A DNA stretch of 64,000 bases, from NCBI RefSeq assembly GCF_031844685.1, contig NZ_CP134605.1, positions 434,001 to 498,000 on the forward strand, written 5' to 3'. The DNA comes from Streptomyces sp. ITFR-21. Its GTDB lineage: Bacteria > Actinomycetota > Actinomycetes > Streptomycetales > Streptomycetaceae. How positions within the stretch are numbered: the first letter of the stretch is position 1; every line of letters starts with the position of its first letter. Under the pieces are notes generated by a model. The model ran no database searches and was not told the DNA's origin. It saw only the letters and a list, made by a program, of their open reading frames with translations. Positions 51,907 to 59,720 of the stretch are shown here, in pieces. The position numbers and the translations under genes are program-made.

Positions 51907-52317
51907 TCAGGCGAGCCGCATCCGTACGCTGATGCTCTTGCCGCCGCCGGGGTGCGGGGTGACCGTGACCTCGTCGGCGACCAGGCAGACCAGCGGCCAC
52001 CCGTAGCCGCCCGGCCGGCCGGGCTCGGCCGGGGACCGCGTCGGGCGGGCGCTGCTGGCGTCGCTGACGACCAGGCAGACGAAGCCGTCCTCGACGGTGG
52101 CGGCGAAGCCGGTGACGCCGCCGCCGTGCCGGATGGCGTTGGTGACCAGTTCCGAGGTCACCAGCAGGACGTCGGTCACCACCCGGTCCTCCAGCGGCAA
52201 CCCGCCGTCCGGCGGCGCGCGGTGACCGGCCAGCAGGCCGCGTACCCGGATGCGGGCCGCCGCGGCGCTGTCCGGTCGGGCGCTGTCGGCGTCACACGGG
52301 GGCTCCACCGTCGTCAT
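51907..52317 (-). CDS. ATP-binding protein (RsbW-like HATPase)
   Basis: A 136-residue HATPase domain: VTDVLLVTSELVTNAIRHGGG (N box), CLVVSDASSARP (G1 region), GGYGWPLVCLVADEV (G2), ending KSISVRMRLA. It is shorter on the G2 loop than typical kinases, as in anti-sigma proteins. The upstream site (GAGCGGCC) is a poor ribosome binding site. Paralogue of the neighbours at 50962 and 52822. Confidence 0.85.
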   Translation of the reverse strand: MTTVEPPCDADSARPDSAAAARIRVRGLLAGHRAPPDGGLPLEDRVVTDVLLVTSELVTNAIRHGGGVTGFAATVEDGFVCLVVSDASSARPTRSPAEPGRPGGYGWPLVCLVADEVTVTPHPGGGKSISVRMRLA

Positions 52318-52821
52318 GGCCGCTCATCGAAGCGGCGGTCCTGGTTCATCCGGTCATGCCTCCAGCGCCTGGTCGAACGTCTCCGCCGCCGTGGGCGGTG
52401 CGGCGGTGCCGGCGGCGTCGGACAGCCGGCGCGCGACGCCGCCGGCCGCCGGGGCCACGACCGGTCCGCCGCCGGCCCCGGCACGTCCGCCGCCCGGGAT
52501 CGCGGTGTCCACGGCCGCCGGTCGGCGGCCGCCCGTTCACAAACGGTACGAGGCGGCGTCGGGCTGTCGCGGGAACGAGGCTACCCGGCCCGGCGGGAGA
52601 CCTCCGACAGGGCGTCCTGCGCCCGGCCGGCCGACGCGCCGCCGCACCGGGTGACGCGCCGGGTGCCGCACACGGCGACGGCCCGGCCGCGCCCGCGGTC
52701 CGCGGGGATCCGCGCCGACGCCGCAACCGCCACGGCGCGGGCGGGCGCGTCCCGGGTGTCACGGCGGGAGGGAGGGCCAGGGGCCGACCGCCCGGGGAGC
52801 GGTACCGCGGCGCCCGAGCCG
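52318..52821. other. Intergenic, no gene seen
   Basis: 504 bases with low-complexity frames only. I see no credible start with homology, and no promoter pattern for the gene ending at 51907. Confidence 0.5.
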
Positions 52822-53286
52822 TCAGACGTCGAACGGTCCGATGGGGCCGAGCGCGAGGGTCACCGTGATCCGCTTGCCGACCGGTTCGCGGCGGACGTCG
52901 AAGCCGTCGGCGACCGCGAAGACGATCTCCAGTCCGTGCTGTCCGATCCGGCCCGGCTCGGCGGCCCTGGCCATCGGCAGGGCGGTGTTGGTGTCCCAGA
53001 GGGTGATCTCCAGGAGCGGGCCGCGGATCTCCAGGTCGAGCGCGCACGGGCCGGGCGCGTACTTGAAGGCGTTGGTCACCAGCTCGCTCACCACCAGCTG
53101 GGCGTCGGCGTCGGCCTGCTCGGGGACCTCGACACCGTGTTCGGTACGGGCCCGCTCCAGGAAGCCGGCCATGAAACTGCGCGCCTCGGCGATGGCCCCG
53201 GGCCGCCGGTCGTACGCCGCCCCGGCCCAGATGCCCTGCCCTGCCGGCCCCCGCCGGTTCCGGCCGGCCGCCGTCCCTGTGTCCAT
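52822..53286 (-). CDS. ATP-binding protein (RsbW-like HATPase), SigB-type promoter
   Basis: A 154-residue HATPase domain: DAQLVVSELVTNAFKYAPG (N box), LEITLWDTNTALP (G1), GRIGQHGLEIVFAVADGF (G2), RITVTLALG. Start at 53286. A clear SigB-type promoter (53330-53354) lies upstream, and a STAS-domain gene is divergent from it (129-nt gap). An anti-sigma/antagonist pair under a SigB-type promoter is the classical arrangement of SigB control circuits, so it may regulate the sigma factor that drives the other sites in this window. Confidence 0.87.
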   Translation of the reverse strand: MDTGTAAGRNRRGPAGQGIWAGAAYDRRPGAIAEARSFMAGFLERARTEHGVEVPEQADADAQLVVSELVTNAFKYAPGPCALDLEIRGPLLEITLWDTNTALPMARAAEPGRIGQHGLEIVFAVADGFDVRREPVGKRITVTLALGPIGPFDV

Positions 53287-53329
53287 CTCCGCGCCCCTGT
53301 CCGGTCGCCGTGCACGACCGATCGGGCGT

Positions 53330-53354
53330 CTACCCGGTCGCGCGCTTCCCACAC
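53330..53354 (-). promoter_or_regulatory. SigB-type promoter (GTGT-N15-GGGTAG)
   Basis: On the minus strand GTGT (53354-53351) and GGGTAG (53335-53330), 15-nt spacer, 43 nt before the HATPase ATG. It has the standard T in the -10. Confidence 0.6.
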
Positions 53355-53415
53355 TCCCCGATCCATGATTCACCACCCGCTCCGGCCGAACCGAACACTC
53401 GTGCATACTTCCGCC

Positions 53416-53766
53416 ATGTCCACGCATGGTGATTCCTCTCAGAGCCGCCCGGCCACCGGTTCGGTGCCGGTGGTGGCGGCGCACGGCGATCTCGACATCG
53501 AGAACCTCGCGCCGCTGCGGCAGGCGTTGGAGACCGCGGCCGAGCAGCCCGTGGTCGTGCTCGACGCCGGGGGCGTCACCTTCGCCGACTCCAGTTTCCT
53601 GTCGGTCCTGCTGGCGGTGCGGCAGCGCACCGACCTGCGGGTCGCGGCGGCCCCGGCGCAGATGCTGCGGCTGCTGGGGATCACGGGCGCGGACCGGATC
53701 ATCCCGCTGTACCCGACGGTGGCCGAGGCGGCGAAGACCGAACGGGTGGACGACTGCACCGGGTGA
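53416..53766 (+). CDS. STAS domain anti-sigma factor antagonist
   Basis: A 116-residue RsbV/SpoIIAA-type protein: VVAAHGDLDIENLAPLRQALE, VVVLDAGGVTFADSSFLSVLLAVRQRT with the phosphorylatable Ser in ADSSFL, and LLGITGADRIIPLYPTVAEA. Unphosphorylated, such proteins bind RsbW-type ATPases and free the sigma factor. CATACT 6 nt before the ATG may be a -10 of a leaderless transcript. It is divergent from an RsbW-like gene. Confidence 0.92.
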   Translation: MSTHGDSSQSRPATGSVPVVAAHGDLDIENLAPLRQALETAAEQPVVVLDAGGVTFADSSFLSVLLAVRQRTDLRVAAAPAQMLRLLGITGADRIIPLYPTVAEAAKTERVDDCTG

Positions 53767-53917
53767 CCGGACGCCGCCGGGTGAGCCCGCCGCGCGGGAT
53801 CCGGTGGGCCGAGGGCGCCGGTGTCGGGCGACCGGCGCGCAGGATCACGCCGGGCGTCGGGGAGAAGGAGTGCTTCCCGCCCGACCCGGACACCGGGCCG
53901 CCCGCGCCCCCGGCGGC

Positions 53918-53942
53918 GCTTGTTCACGCCCGCCGCGGGCAG
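53918..53942 (+). promoter_or_regulatory. SigB-type promoter, C variant (GCTT-N15-GGGCAG)
   Basis: GCTT (53918-53921) and GGGCAG (53937-53942), 15-nt spacer, 104 nt before the small membrane gene at 54047. The intervening sequence has no gene. Confidence 0.5.
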
Positions 53943-54046
53943 ATACCCGCTGAGGGATCCCGAGGCGTTCGTGCGCTCCGCCACGCCGCGCTGTCCGGGA
54001 GGCTCACGGCAAGTCCCGACCGGGGACGGAGAAGAGAGAGGACGTC

Positions 54047-54313
54047 ATGGAGATCTCGGGAGTCATCAGCGCCATCGTCATCGGCATCGTGATCGGGGTG
54101 CTGGGACGCCTTGTGGTGCCGGGCCGTCAGCACGTCGGCGTGTTCTGGACGATCCTGGTGGGCATCGTGGCCGCGTTCATCGGCTCCGCCATAGCCGCCG
54201 GGTTCGACGTCCAGAGCACCAAGGGCGTCGACTGGATCGAGTGGCTGATCCAGATCGGCCTGGCCGCCGTCGGAATCGCCGCCCTGGACCGCCGGCGCCC
54301 GCGCCGCCGGTGA
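54047..54313 (+). CDS. YeaQ/Transgly_assoc-type small membrane protein
   Basis: An 88-residue protein: SGVISAIVIGIVIGVLGRLVVPGRQ, VGVFWTILVGIVAAFIGSAIAAGF, DWIEWLIQIGLAAVGIAAL and a basic end. The GRLVVPG motif at the first loop is typical. It is a paralogue of the protein at 46962-47237, and both follow GGGCAG-type SigB sites. The exact role in stress is unknown. Confidence 0.87.
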   Translation: MEISGVISAIVIGIVIGVLGRLVVPGRQHVGVFWTILVGIVAAFIGSAIAAGFDVQSTKGVDWIEWLIQIGLAAVGIAALDRRRPRRR

Positions 54314-54374
54314 CCGCGGTGCGGGCACCGTACGGCCCGGGTGCGCGACGCGGGCCGTACGGCCGGCCGCCGGG

Positions 54375-54650
54375 TCATCTTCCGTCGCGCCCGCCCGGCC
54401 GGCCGGCGGCGGACCGCCGGCGGCCGTCGCGGCGCCTGATGGCCCGCCGCTCGTCCTCCGTCGTACCGCCCCACACGCCGCTGGTGTCGCCCGCGGCGAG
54501 GGCGTCGTTCAGGCACGACTCCTTGACCGGGCACTGCGCGCAGACCCTCCTGGCCTGCTCTGCCTGTAGCTTGGCCGTACCCGACTGGCCGACGGGAAAG
54601 AAGAGTTCAGGGTCTTCGGTTCTGCAGGCAGCCTGTTGTTGCCAGCTCAC
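54375..54650 (-). CDS. WhiB-family iron-sulfur transcription factor
   Basis: A 91-residue Wbl protein. The four cluster-binding cysteines are Cys9, Cys37, Cys40 and Cys46 (AACRTEDPELFFP; RRVCAQCPVKESCLNDAL), followed by the GVWGG turn and the basic C-terminus (RRAIRRRDGRRR) that contacts DNA. Wbl proteins bind a 4Fe-4S cluster, sense redox or NO and act with the principal sigma factor. The GTG at 54650 gives the typical MxWQxxAAC start. Confidence 0.95.
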   Translation of the reverse strand: MSWQQQAACRTEDPELFFPVGQSGTAKLQAEQARRVCAQCPVKESCLNDALAAGDTSGVWGGTTEDERRAIRRRDGRRRSAAGRPGGRDGR

Positions 54651-54772
54651 AGGGGCACCGCCTTTCGTCGTTGGTCCCGGGGGAACACGGCGCGGTCCAC
54701 AGCGCCGTACCGTGGCGCCTGCCCGCTCAGGCGCCCGGTCAACGTGAGGATTCCGGTGGGGAACGGCGAAGG

Positions 54773-55150
54773 ATGGTGGGGACCGTGCGGAAGTCACAGG
54801 ACATCAAGGTCGGCGGGGTGCCCGACCGGCTGCGGACGGGCCGCTCGGCGTGGGGCCTGTACCGCGAGACGCGGCGGCCGGGCGCGCCCGGACTGCTGCG
54901 CCGGCTGCTGGCCGCCCCGCGACTGGTCGGCTCGGTACTGCGGCGTGACTACCCGGGGCTGTCCCGCGGCAAGCTGCTGGGCTTCGCCGCGCTGGCGCTC
55001 ATCTACCTAGTGTCCCCGGTGGACGCGATTCCCGACTTCATCCCGGTACTCGGCTGGACGGACGACGGAGCGGTCGCGCTGTGGTTCGTCAGCGGAGTGG
55101 TCCGCGAGTCGGGCCGGTATGTGGAATGGGAATCCGGCCTCCGCCGCTAG
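54773..55150 (+). CDS. DUF1232 (YkvA-like) membrane protein
   Basis: A 125-residue protein: a basic N-terminal half (LRTGRSAWGLYRETRRPG), then DYPGLSRGKLLGFAALALIYLVSPVDAIPDFIPVLGWTDDGAVALWFV, the DUF1232 signature (SPxDxIPDFIPxxGxxDD) with one or two membrane helices. The function is unknown. I use the ATG at 54773; GTG codons a few residues later are alternatives. It is divergent from whiB. Confidence 0.85.
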   Translation: MVGTVRKSQDIKVGGVPDRLRTGRSAWGLYRETRRPGAPGLLRRLLAAPRLVGSVLRRDYPGLSRGKLLGFAALALIYLVSPVDAIPDFIPVLGWTDDGAVALWFVSGVVRESGRYVEWESGLRR

Positions 55151-55159
55151 GGTCGCAGG

Positions 55160-55764
55160 ATGCAGAAATGGACCGGCCATCCGTTTCCCCTCGGCGCCAC
55201 CTGTGATGGGGTGGGTACGAATTTCGCGTTGTTTTCGGAGGTGGCTGAGAGGGTCGAGTTGGCTTTGGTCGATGGTGCGGGTCGTGAGGAGCGTGTCGAG
55301 TTCACCGAGGTGGACGGTTTTATCTGGCATGCGTTTTTGCCGGGGGTGGGTCCGGGGCAGCGGTACGGGTTCCGGGTGCACGGTCCGTATGATCCGGGGC
55401 GGGGGCACCGGTGCAATCCGGCGAAGTTGCTGCTGGACCCGTATGCCAAGGCGGTCGACGGTCAGACGGACGGGGATGAGTCGCTCTTCGGTTATCCGTT
55501 CGGTGATCCGCGGGGTGTCAGTACGGTGGACAATCTCGGTCACGCGATGCTCTCGGTCGTGGTGGATCAGTCTTTCGACTGGGGGGACGACCGTTCGCCC
55601 GGTCACTCGTACCATGACTCGGTCATTTATGAGGGGAGCGCTGGCAGGCCGTCGTGGACACCGCCGGCGCCCTCGGCCCGGCCGCCGCGTTCGCCGCGGG
55701 GGACACCGTCACGATGACGGCGCGGGCCGCCGCGGTGCTGATTTGGGAGGCGGCCGGCGGCTGA
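55160..55764 (+). pseudogene. Glycogen debranching enzyme (GlgX) remnant
   Basis: From 55160 the frame matches the first 155 residues of GlgX: MQKWTGHPFPLGATCDGVG, then NFALFSEVAERVELALVD, FIWHAFLPGVGPGQRYGFRVHGPYDP and FDWGDDRSPGHSYHDSVIYE (CBM48 start of the barrel). After VIYE the homology breaks. In another frame from 55642 a 40-residue tail (WQAVVDTAGAL to VLIWEAAGG) looks like the C-terminus of the same family. The roughly 500-residue catalytic barrel is missing, so it is an internally deleted gene. Codons in the first part are unusual for the window, with many GGT, GTT, TTG and TTT. Confidence 0.85.
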
Positions 55765-55776
55765 CCCCGGCGGGGG

Positions 55777-56223
55777 TCAGCGACGGGGGTCGCGGGGCAG
55801 CGGCGCGGAGGTGTCGAGGAAGAAGGCGTCGATACGCTGCACGGCCCGCAGGAAGTCGTCCAGGTTGACCGGCTTGGTGACGTAGGCGTTGGCGTGCTTC
55901 TGGTACGCGTCGGTGATGTCGTCCGGCGCCGCGGACGTGGTCAGCACGACCAGCGGAATGGAGCCGAGTTCGTCGTCGTCCCGCAGCACCGCGAGCAGTT
56001 CCCGGCCGTTCATCCGCGGCATGTTGAGGTCCAGCACGATCAGGTCGGGCCGCTCCTTGGCGGTGTCCCGCAGGTGCGCGAGCGCCTCCAGTCCGTCCCC
56101 CACGTGGGTGAGGGAGCGGGCCAGGCCGCCCTCACTGAGCGCGTCCTCGACCAGGAGCGCGTCGGCGGGGTCGTCCTCCACCAGCAGGACGCTGTACGTA
56201 CGGGCCTGGTTGAGGGCGTTCAT
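55777..56223 (-). CDS. Single-domain response regulator (Rcp1-like receiver)
   Basis: A 148-residue stand-alone receiver domain: VLLVEDDPADALLVEDAL (acidic pair 17-18), LIVLDLNMPRMNG with phospho-acceptor Asp65, VVLTTSAAPDD (Thr) and YVTKPVNLDDFL (Lys). This is the pattern of Rcp1-type regulators that receive phosphate from phytochrome-like kinases; no output domain and no kinase gene adjoins it. GGAGC lies before the ATG. A possible SigB-type site lies 86 nt upstream. Confidence 0.93.
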   Translation of the reverse strand: MNALNQARTYSVLLVEDDPADALLVEDALSEGGLARSLTHVGDGLEALAHLRDTAKERPDLIVLDLNMPRMNGRELLAVLRDDDELGSIPLVVLTTSAAPDDITDAYQKHANAYVTKPVNLDDFLRAVQRIDAFFLDTSAPLPRDPRR

Positions 56224-56308
56224 CGGGTGGCTCCTGGTCTCCGGTACACAAGTCCCCGGGACGCCTTCGCCACGCGGCCCGGAGTGCGGCATGCACCGAA
56301 TCCTAGGG

Positions 56309-56334
56309 ATGCCCCCGGCCACGCGACAACAGCC
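56309..56334 (-). promoter_or_regulatory. Possible SigB-type promoter (GGCT-N16-GGGCAT)
   Basis: On the minus strand GGCT (56334-56331) and GGGCAT (56314-56309), 16-nt spacer, 85 nt before the receiver gene. It is one of the weaker matches. Confidence 0.35.
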
Positions 56335-56402
56335 GTTGTCGGCCGCGCCCGCCCGCGGACCGCACCCCTCGTACGGGGGGGCGGCGCACGCCCGGCGCGA
56401 GG

Positions 56403-56621
56403 TCAGAACGCGTCGATCGCCAGCAGGACGCCGCACACGGTCAGGCCGGCGCCGATGACGACGTTGAAGGCGGTCGTCATCCGGTGCGGCCCGGCGCCGC
56501 CGCCCGGGGCCTCGGTCGCCGCGAGCCGGCCACGCGGGTACTGGCCCTTGGCCACGCGTCCGCTGAACAGTACGAAGAACGCGCCCCACAACGCGAGCAC
56601 CACACCCATGATCATCCGCAT
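56403..56621 (-). CDS. Small two-pass membrane protein
   Basis: A 72-residue protein with helices at both ends (MGVVLALWGAFFVLFSG and TAFNVVIGAGLTVCGVLLAI) and a polar loop between. The family is unknown. GGAGGAGG right before the ATG supports it. A SigB-type site lies about 75 nt upstream. Confidence 0.78.
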   Translation of the reverse strand: MRMIMGVVLALWGAFFVLFSGRVAKGQYPRGRLAATEAPGGGAGPHRMTTAFNVVIGAGLTVCGVLLAIDAF

Positions 56622-56695
56622 CGGTCCTCCTCCGGGTCAAGGCGCCCGCCCCCGCCCGGAGTAGGCCGGGTACGGGCGGGCCGCACCGGTTCGCC

Positions 56696-56720
56696 TTGCC
56701 CGCCGGGCCGCCGGCAAACC
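56696..56720 (-). promoter_or_regulatory. SigB-type promoter, C variant (GGTT-N15-GGGCAA)
   Basis: On the minus strand GGTT (56720-56717) and GGGCAA (56701-56696), 15-nt spacer, 74 nt before the ATG at 56621. Confidence 0.45.
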
Positions 56721-56808
56721 GGCGGTGCGCGGCCCCGGCTCCCCGCGGCTCCGGGGGCGGAAAACCCGGTGTCCCGCGGGTCGGCCACGGCGGCCGGCCG
56801 CGGCCGCC

Positions 56809-56838
56809 GGGTCAGGAGGCGTCGGGTCAGGAGGCGTC
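56809..56838. repeat. 15-bp tandem duplication spanning a stop codon
   Basis: GGGTCAGGAGGCGTC occurs twice in tandem (56809-56823 and 56824-56838). The copy nearer the gene contains the stop codon of the AI-2E-family gene, so a second in-frame TGA follows 15 nt later. Confidence 0.85.
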
Positions 56839-58143
56839 GGTCCGCGGGAAGACGTACTCGTCCAGGACGATGCCGAGCGCGACGGCGGCCGGGATCGCCA
56901 CCAGGCCGCCGATGATGCCGAGGAGCGATCCGCCCGCCAGGACCGCGACCACCGTCACCACCGGGTGCACGTTGACCGCGAACTTCATGGCGCGCGGCAT
57001 GATCAGGTAGTCCTCGGCGATCCGGAAGCCGATGTAGAACGCCGCGGTGGCGATCGCCACCGGCAGCGACGCGGCCAGCGCCACCAGGCTGACCACCACT
57101 CCCCCGACGGTCGAGCCGACCACCGGCACCATGTCCATCAGCGCCACGAAGAACCCCAGCGCGGCCGGGTAGGGCACGCCGATCACCTCGCACCACACGA
57201 AGGTGGCCACGCCCGCGATCACCGAGGTCGCGATGTTGCCGAGCATGTACCGGCCGACCCGGCTGAGGATCTCCTCGGCGATGTGCTCCACCCTGGGTCT
57301 GCGGGTGCCGGGCACGAAGCGGTAGCCGAACTGCTTGATCGCCGGCAGCGCCGCCATCACGTACAGGGTGACGGTGACGACGATGACGGTCGAGGTGACC
57401 GCGCTGATCACCAGCTGGCCGGTGGTCAGCACCCCGCCGGCCACCGCGGAGGCGCCGCTGGAGCCGAGCTGGGCCTGTGCCTTCTCGATGACGTGGTAGT
57501 GGTCCTCCAGCCGGCCGAGGGTGGAGTGGTGGTCGTGCAGCTGCTCGCGCCAGCGCGGCACCGCGTCGGTGAGCGCGCTGACGGCGGCGGTGACCGGCGG
57601 GATCACCAGTGCGAGGAACGCGGCGAGCAGCCCGGCGAAGGCGACCAGCACCACGCCGACCGACCAGGCCCGGCGCAGCCCGAGCCGGCACAGCCAGGCG
57701 ACGACGGGCTCCAGGCTGACCGCGATGAAGACGGCGAGCAGCAGCAGGGTCAAAAGTTCGCTGATCTGCAGCACCGTCTGGACCAGCAGCCAGGCCAGAA
57801 TCGCGCCGAGCCCGAGGCCGAAGCCGACCCGGAACCAGGAGGCGCGGCGGGACGGCAGCGCGAGCGGTCGCCGGACCGGGCGCCGTTCAGCCCGCCGCGC
57901 GGCGTCCGGGCCGGAGGCGGCCGGGTTGGCGGCCGCGTCGTCCGGCGCCTCCGCGGCCGTCGCGGGTCCGGTGGACGCAGGGCCGGCGGACGCAGCTCCG
58001 GCCGATCCGGCACCGGTGGGCGGCCGTTCGACCGGCCGCCGGGTGTCGGCGGCGGCCTCCCCGTCCGGGCCCCCGGTCCCGCCGCCGCCCGCGCTGTCGG
58101 CCGGGGCCGGCGGTGGTGCCGTGTCGGCCGGTGTCTCGGGCAT
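56827..58143 (-). CDS. AI-2E family (PerM-type) transporter
   Basis: A 438-residue membrane protein. The first 100 residues are Pro/Ala-rich and disordered. Then come helices WFRVGFGLGLGAILAWLLVQTVLQISELLTLLLLAVFIAVSLEPVVAWL, LRRAWSVGVVLVAFAGLLAAFLALVIPPV, a soluble segment, and the family end block (PAALGFFVALMDMVPVVGSTVGGVVVSLVAL, GFRIAEDYLIMPRAMKFAVNVHPVVTVVAVLAGGSLLGIIGGLVAIPAAVAL). Despite the name, substrates of most members are unknown; some are Na+/H+ antiporters. A SigB-type promoter lies 96 nt upstream. Confidence 0.92.
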   Translation of the reverse strand: MPETPADTAPPPAPADSAGGGGTGGPDGEAAADTRRPVERPPTGAGSAGAASAGPASTGPATAAEAPDDAAANPAASGPDAARRAERRPVRRPLALPSRRASWFRVGFGLGLGAILAWLLVQTVLQISELLTLLLLAVFIAVSLEPVVAWLCRLGLRRAWSVGVVLVAFAGLLAAFLALVIPPVTAAVSALTDAVPRWREQLHDHHSTLGRLEDHYHVIEKAQAQLGSSGASAVAGGVLTTGQLVISAVTSTVIVVTVTLYVMAALPAIKQFGYRFVPGTRRPRVEHIAEEILSRVGRYMLGNIATSVIAGVATFVWCEVIGVPYPAALGFFVALMDMVPVVGSTVGGVVVSLVALAASLPVAIATAAFYIGFRIAEDYLIMPRAMKFAVNVHPVVTVVAVLAGGSLLGIIGGLVAIPAAVALGIVLDEYVFPRTDAS

Positions 58144-58238
58144 GGCGGTGTCTCCCTCGTGGCAGTGGACCCCGCGGGCCGGTTCGCGATGCGGCGCCGG
58201 AAGGATCCGCGCCCGCCGGCTCGGCGTCGCATCGACGT

Positions 58239-58263
58239 CTACCCGCACGGGCGGTGAAGATTC
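58239..58263 (-). promoter_or_regulatory. SigB-type promoter (GAAT-N15-GGGTAG)
   Basis: On the minus strand GAAT (58263-58260) and GGGTAG (58244-58239), 15-nt spacer, 95 nt before the AI-2E-family ATG. It has the standard T in the -10. Confidence 0.55.
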
Positions 58264-58450
58264 GGGTCGTGTCACCGAGTACCGCCGGTCGGCCGATACC
58301 CTCTGTGTGTACCCCCGTGATCGTCGTCGGCCAGGTCCGGCAGGTCGTGTCGGGCGGCGGTTCATGTCCGGATCATCCGGATTTCTCTTTCCCGTGCACA
58401 ACCTTGACGAGTGATCGGCGGTCCAACGGATGTCAGGGGGAGGGGGACCG

Positions 58451-59623
58451 GTGTCACCCATCGCTTCGGCCGCGGCCCGGACCGGGCCGGGCCGGCGCAC
58501 GGCGGCGACCGCCGCGTCGGCGCTGCTGGTGCTGTCCGTGCTGCTCGGGGACCTGCTGAGCGCTTCGTCGGCCCGCGCCGAGCCGCTCGGACACCGCGCC
58601 TGGATCTACGAGTTCACCGACTTCACCGCGCTGCCCGCCGCGACGGACTACGACCACCGCACGGTGACGCTGACCGGTCTGCTGACGCGCCGCCACCGCC
58701 AGGACGGCCCGGCGCAGCCCGCGCCCGCGCAGACGGTGGACCTCGTCCAGTCGCCCGACGGGTCCGCGGCCGGCACCGCCGCGGACCCGTCGGGCGGCTC
58801 GGGCACCCCCGGCGGCGGCTCCGTACTGGGCAGGGTGACCACCGACACGCAGGGCCGCTTCCTGCTGGAGGACGTCGAAATCGGCCTGCGGCCAGGCGGA
58901 ACCGGCGCCGCGGCACCCGGTCCGCATACGGTCGTGGTCCGCGCGGTCCACCCGGCCGTCGACACCGTCGGCGCCGACGAGGCGGCCGAGGCCCGGGTGG
59001 AGGTGACGGCCACCGCGAGCACGGCCCGGCTGGCGGTGGACTACCGCCTGGGCGCCGTCACGGCCGCCGGGCGGACGGTGACCGCCACCGGGTCGTACGC
59101 GCGGGACTCCGCGGCGGGCCCGCAGCCGCTCACGGGCGTACCGGTCCGGGTGCAGTACCGGCCCGTCGACGGAACACCGCTGGTCAGGGAGACCCTCACC
59201 GGGTACGACGGGAACTTCTCCGTGGTGTTCACGGCCACCTCCAACGGCGTGGTGAGCGCGGCCCCCGACGGCCCGCCGGACCCGTACCTGGTCCCCGCCG
59301 GGCCGGACGGGACCGAACTGCCGGTCCCGGTGCCGCCGCCGTCCGCCTCCCCGAGCCCGACCCCGGTCGCCACCGAGGTGCGCCTGGCGACGGTGCCCGC
59401 GCGGCAGATGATCACGACCACCCGGCCGACCCGGTCCCCCGCACCGCGCACCGCGTCCCCGGCGGCTGCGCCGAAGGCCGTGCAACCGGCCGACACGCCC
59501 CCTAGGCTGGCCGCGACAGGCGACGGAACACCCCGCATCGCCTTCCTGACCGGCGGCAGTACCCTGCTCGCAGCGGGGCTGCTGCTGATGGTCGTACGGC
59601 GGCGGATCAGGGCCGCGGGGTGA
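58451..59623 (+). CDS. LAxTG sortase-anchored surface protein
   Basis: A 390-residue exported protein: signal peptide (ASALLVLSVLLGDLLSASSARA, about 22-43), two or more beta-rich Ig/carboxypeptidase-like repeats (GRVTTDTQGRFLLEDVEIGL, VRETLTGYDGNFSVVFTAT), a Pro/Ser/Thr wall-spanning linker (about 285-350), and a C-terminal sorting signal: LAATG (353-357), a membrane helix, and RRRIRAAG. LAxTG is the motif used by class E sortases of Streptomyces. I start at the GTG at 58451 behind GGGGGAGGGGG. No sortase gene lies nearby. The ligand is unknown. Confidence 0.82.
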   Translation: MSPIASAAARTGPGRRTAATAASALLVLSVLLGDLLSASSARAEPLGHRAWIYEFTDFTALPAATDYDHRTVTLTGLLTRRHRQDGPAQPAPAQTVDLVQSPDGSAAGTAADPSGGSGTPGGGSVLGRVTTDTQGRFLLEDVEIGLRPGGTGAAAPGPHTVVVRAVHPAVDTVGADEAAEARVEVTATASTARLAVDYRLGAVTAAGRTVTATGSYARDSAAGPQPLTGVPVRVQYRPVDGTPLVRETLTGYDGNFSVVFTATSNGVVSAAPDGPPDPYLVPAGPDGTELPVPVPPPSASPSPTPVATEVRLATVPARQMITTTRPTRSPAPRTASPAAAPKAVQPADTPPRLAATGDGTPRIAFLTGGSTLLAAGLLLMVVRRRIRAAG

Positions 59624-59720
59624 GATGGTCGCGGGCGCGTGACGCCGGTCCGTACGGACCGGCCGCATCCCGCTCGGCGGTCCGGCGGCAGGGGCCGCCG
59701 TCAATCGGGCGCGGGGACGG

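Noticed and set aside
51439..53300. Long rightward frame leading into the STAS gene
   Set aside because: Only the part from 53416 shows a domain; the upstream frame is Arg/Pro/Ala-rich and lies over two leftward HATPase genes.
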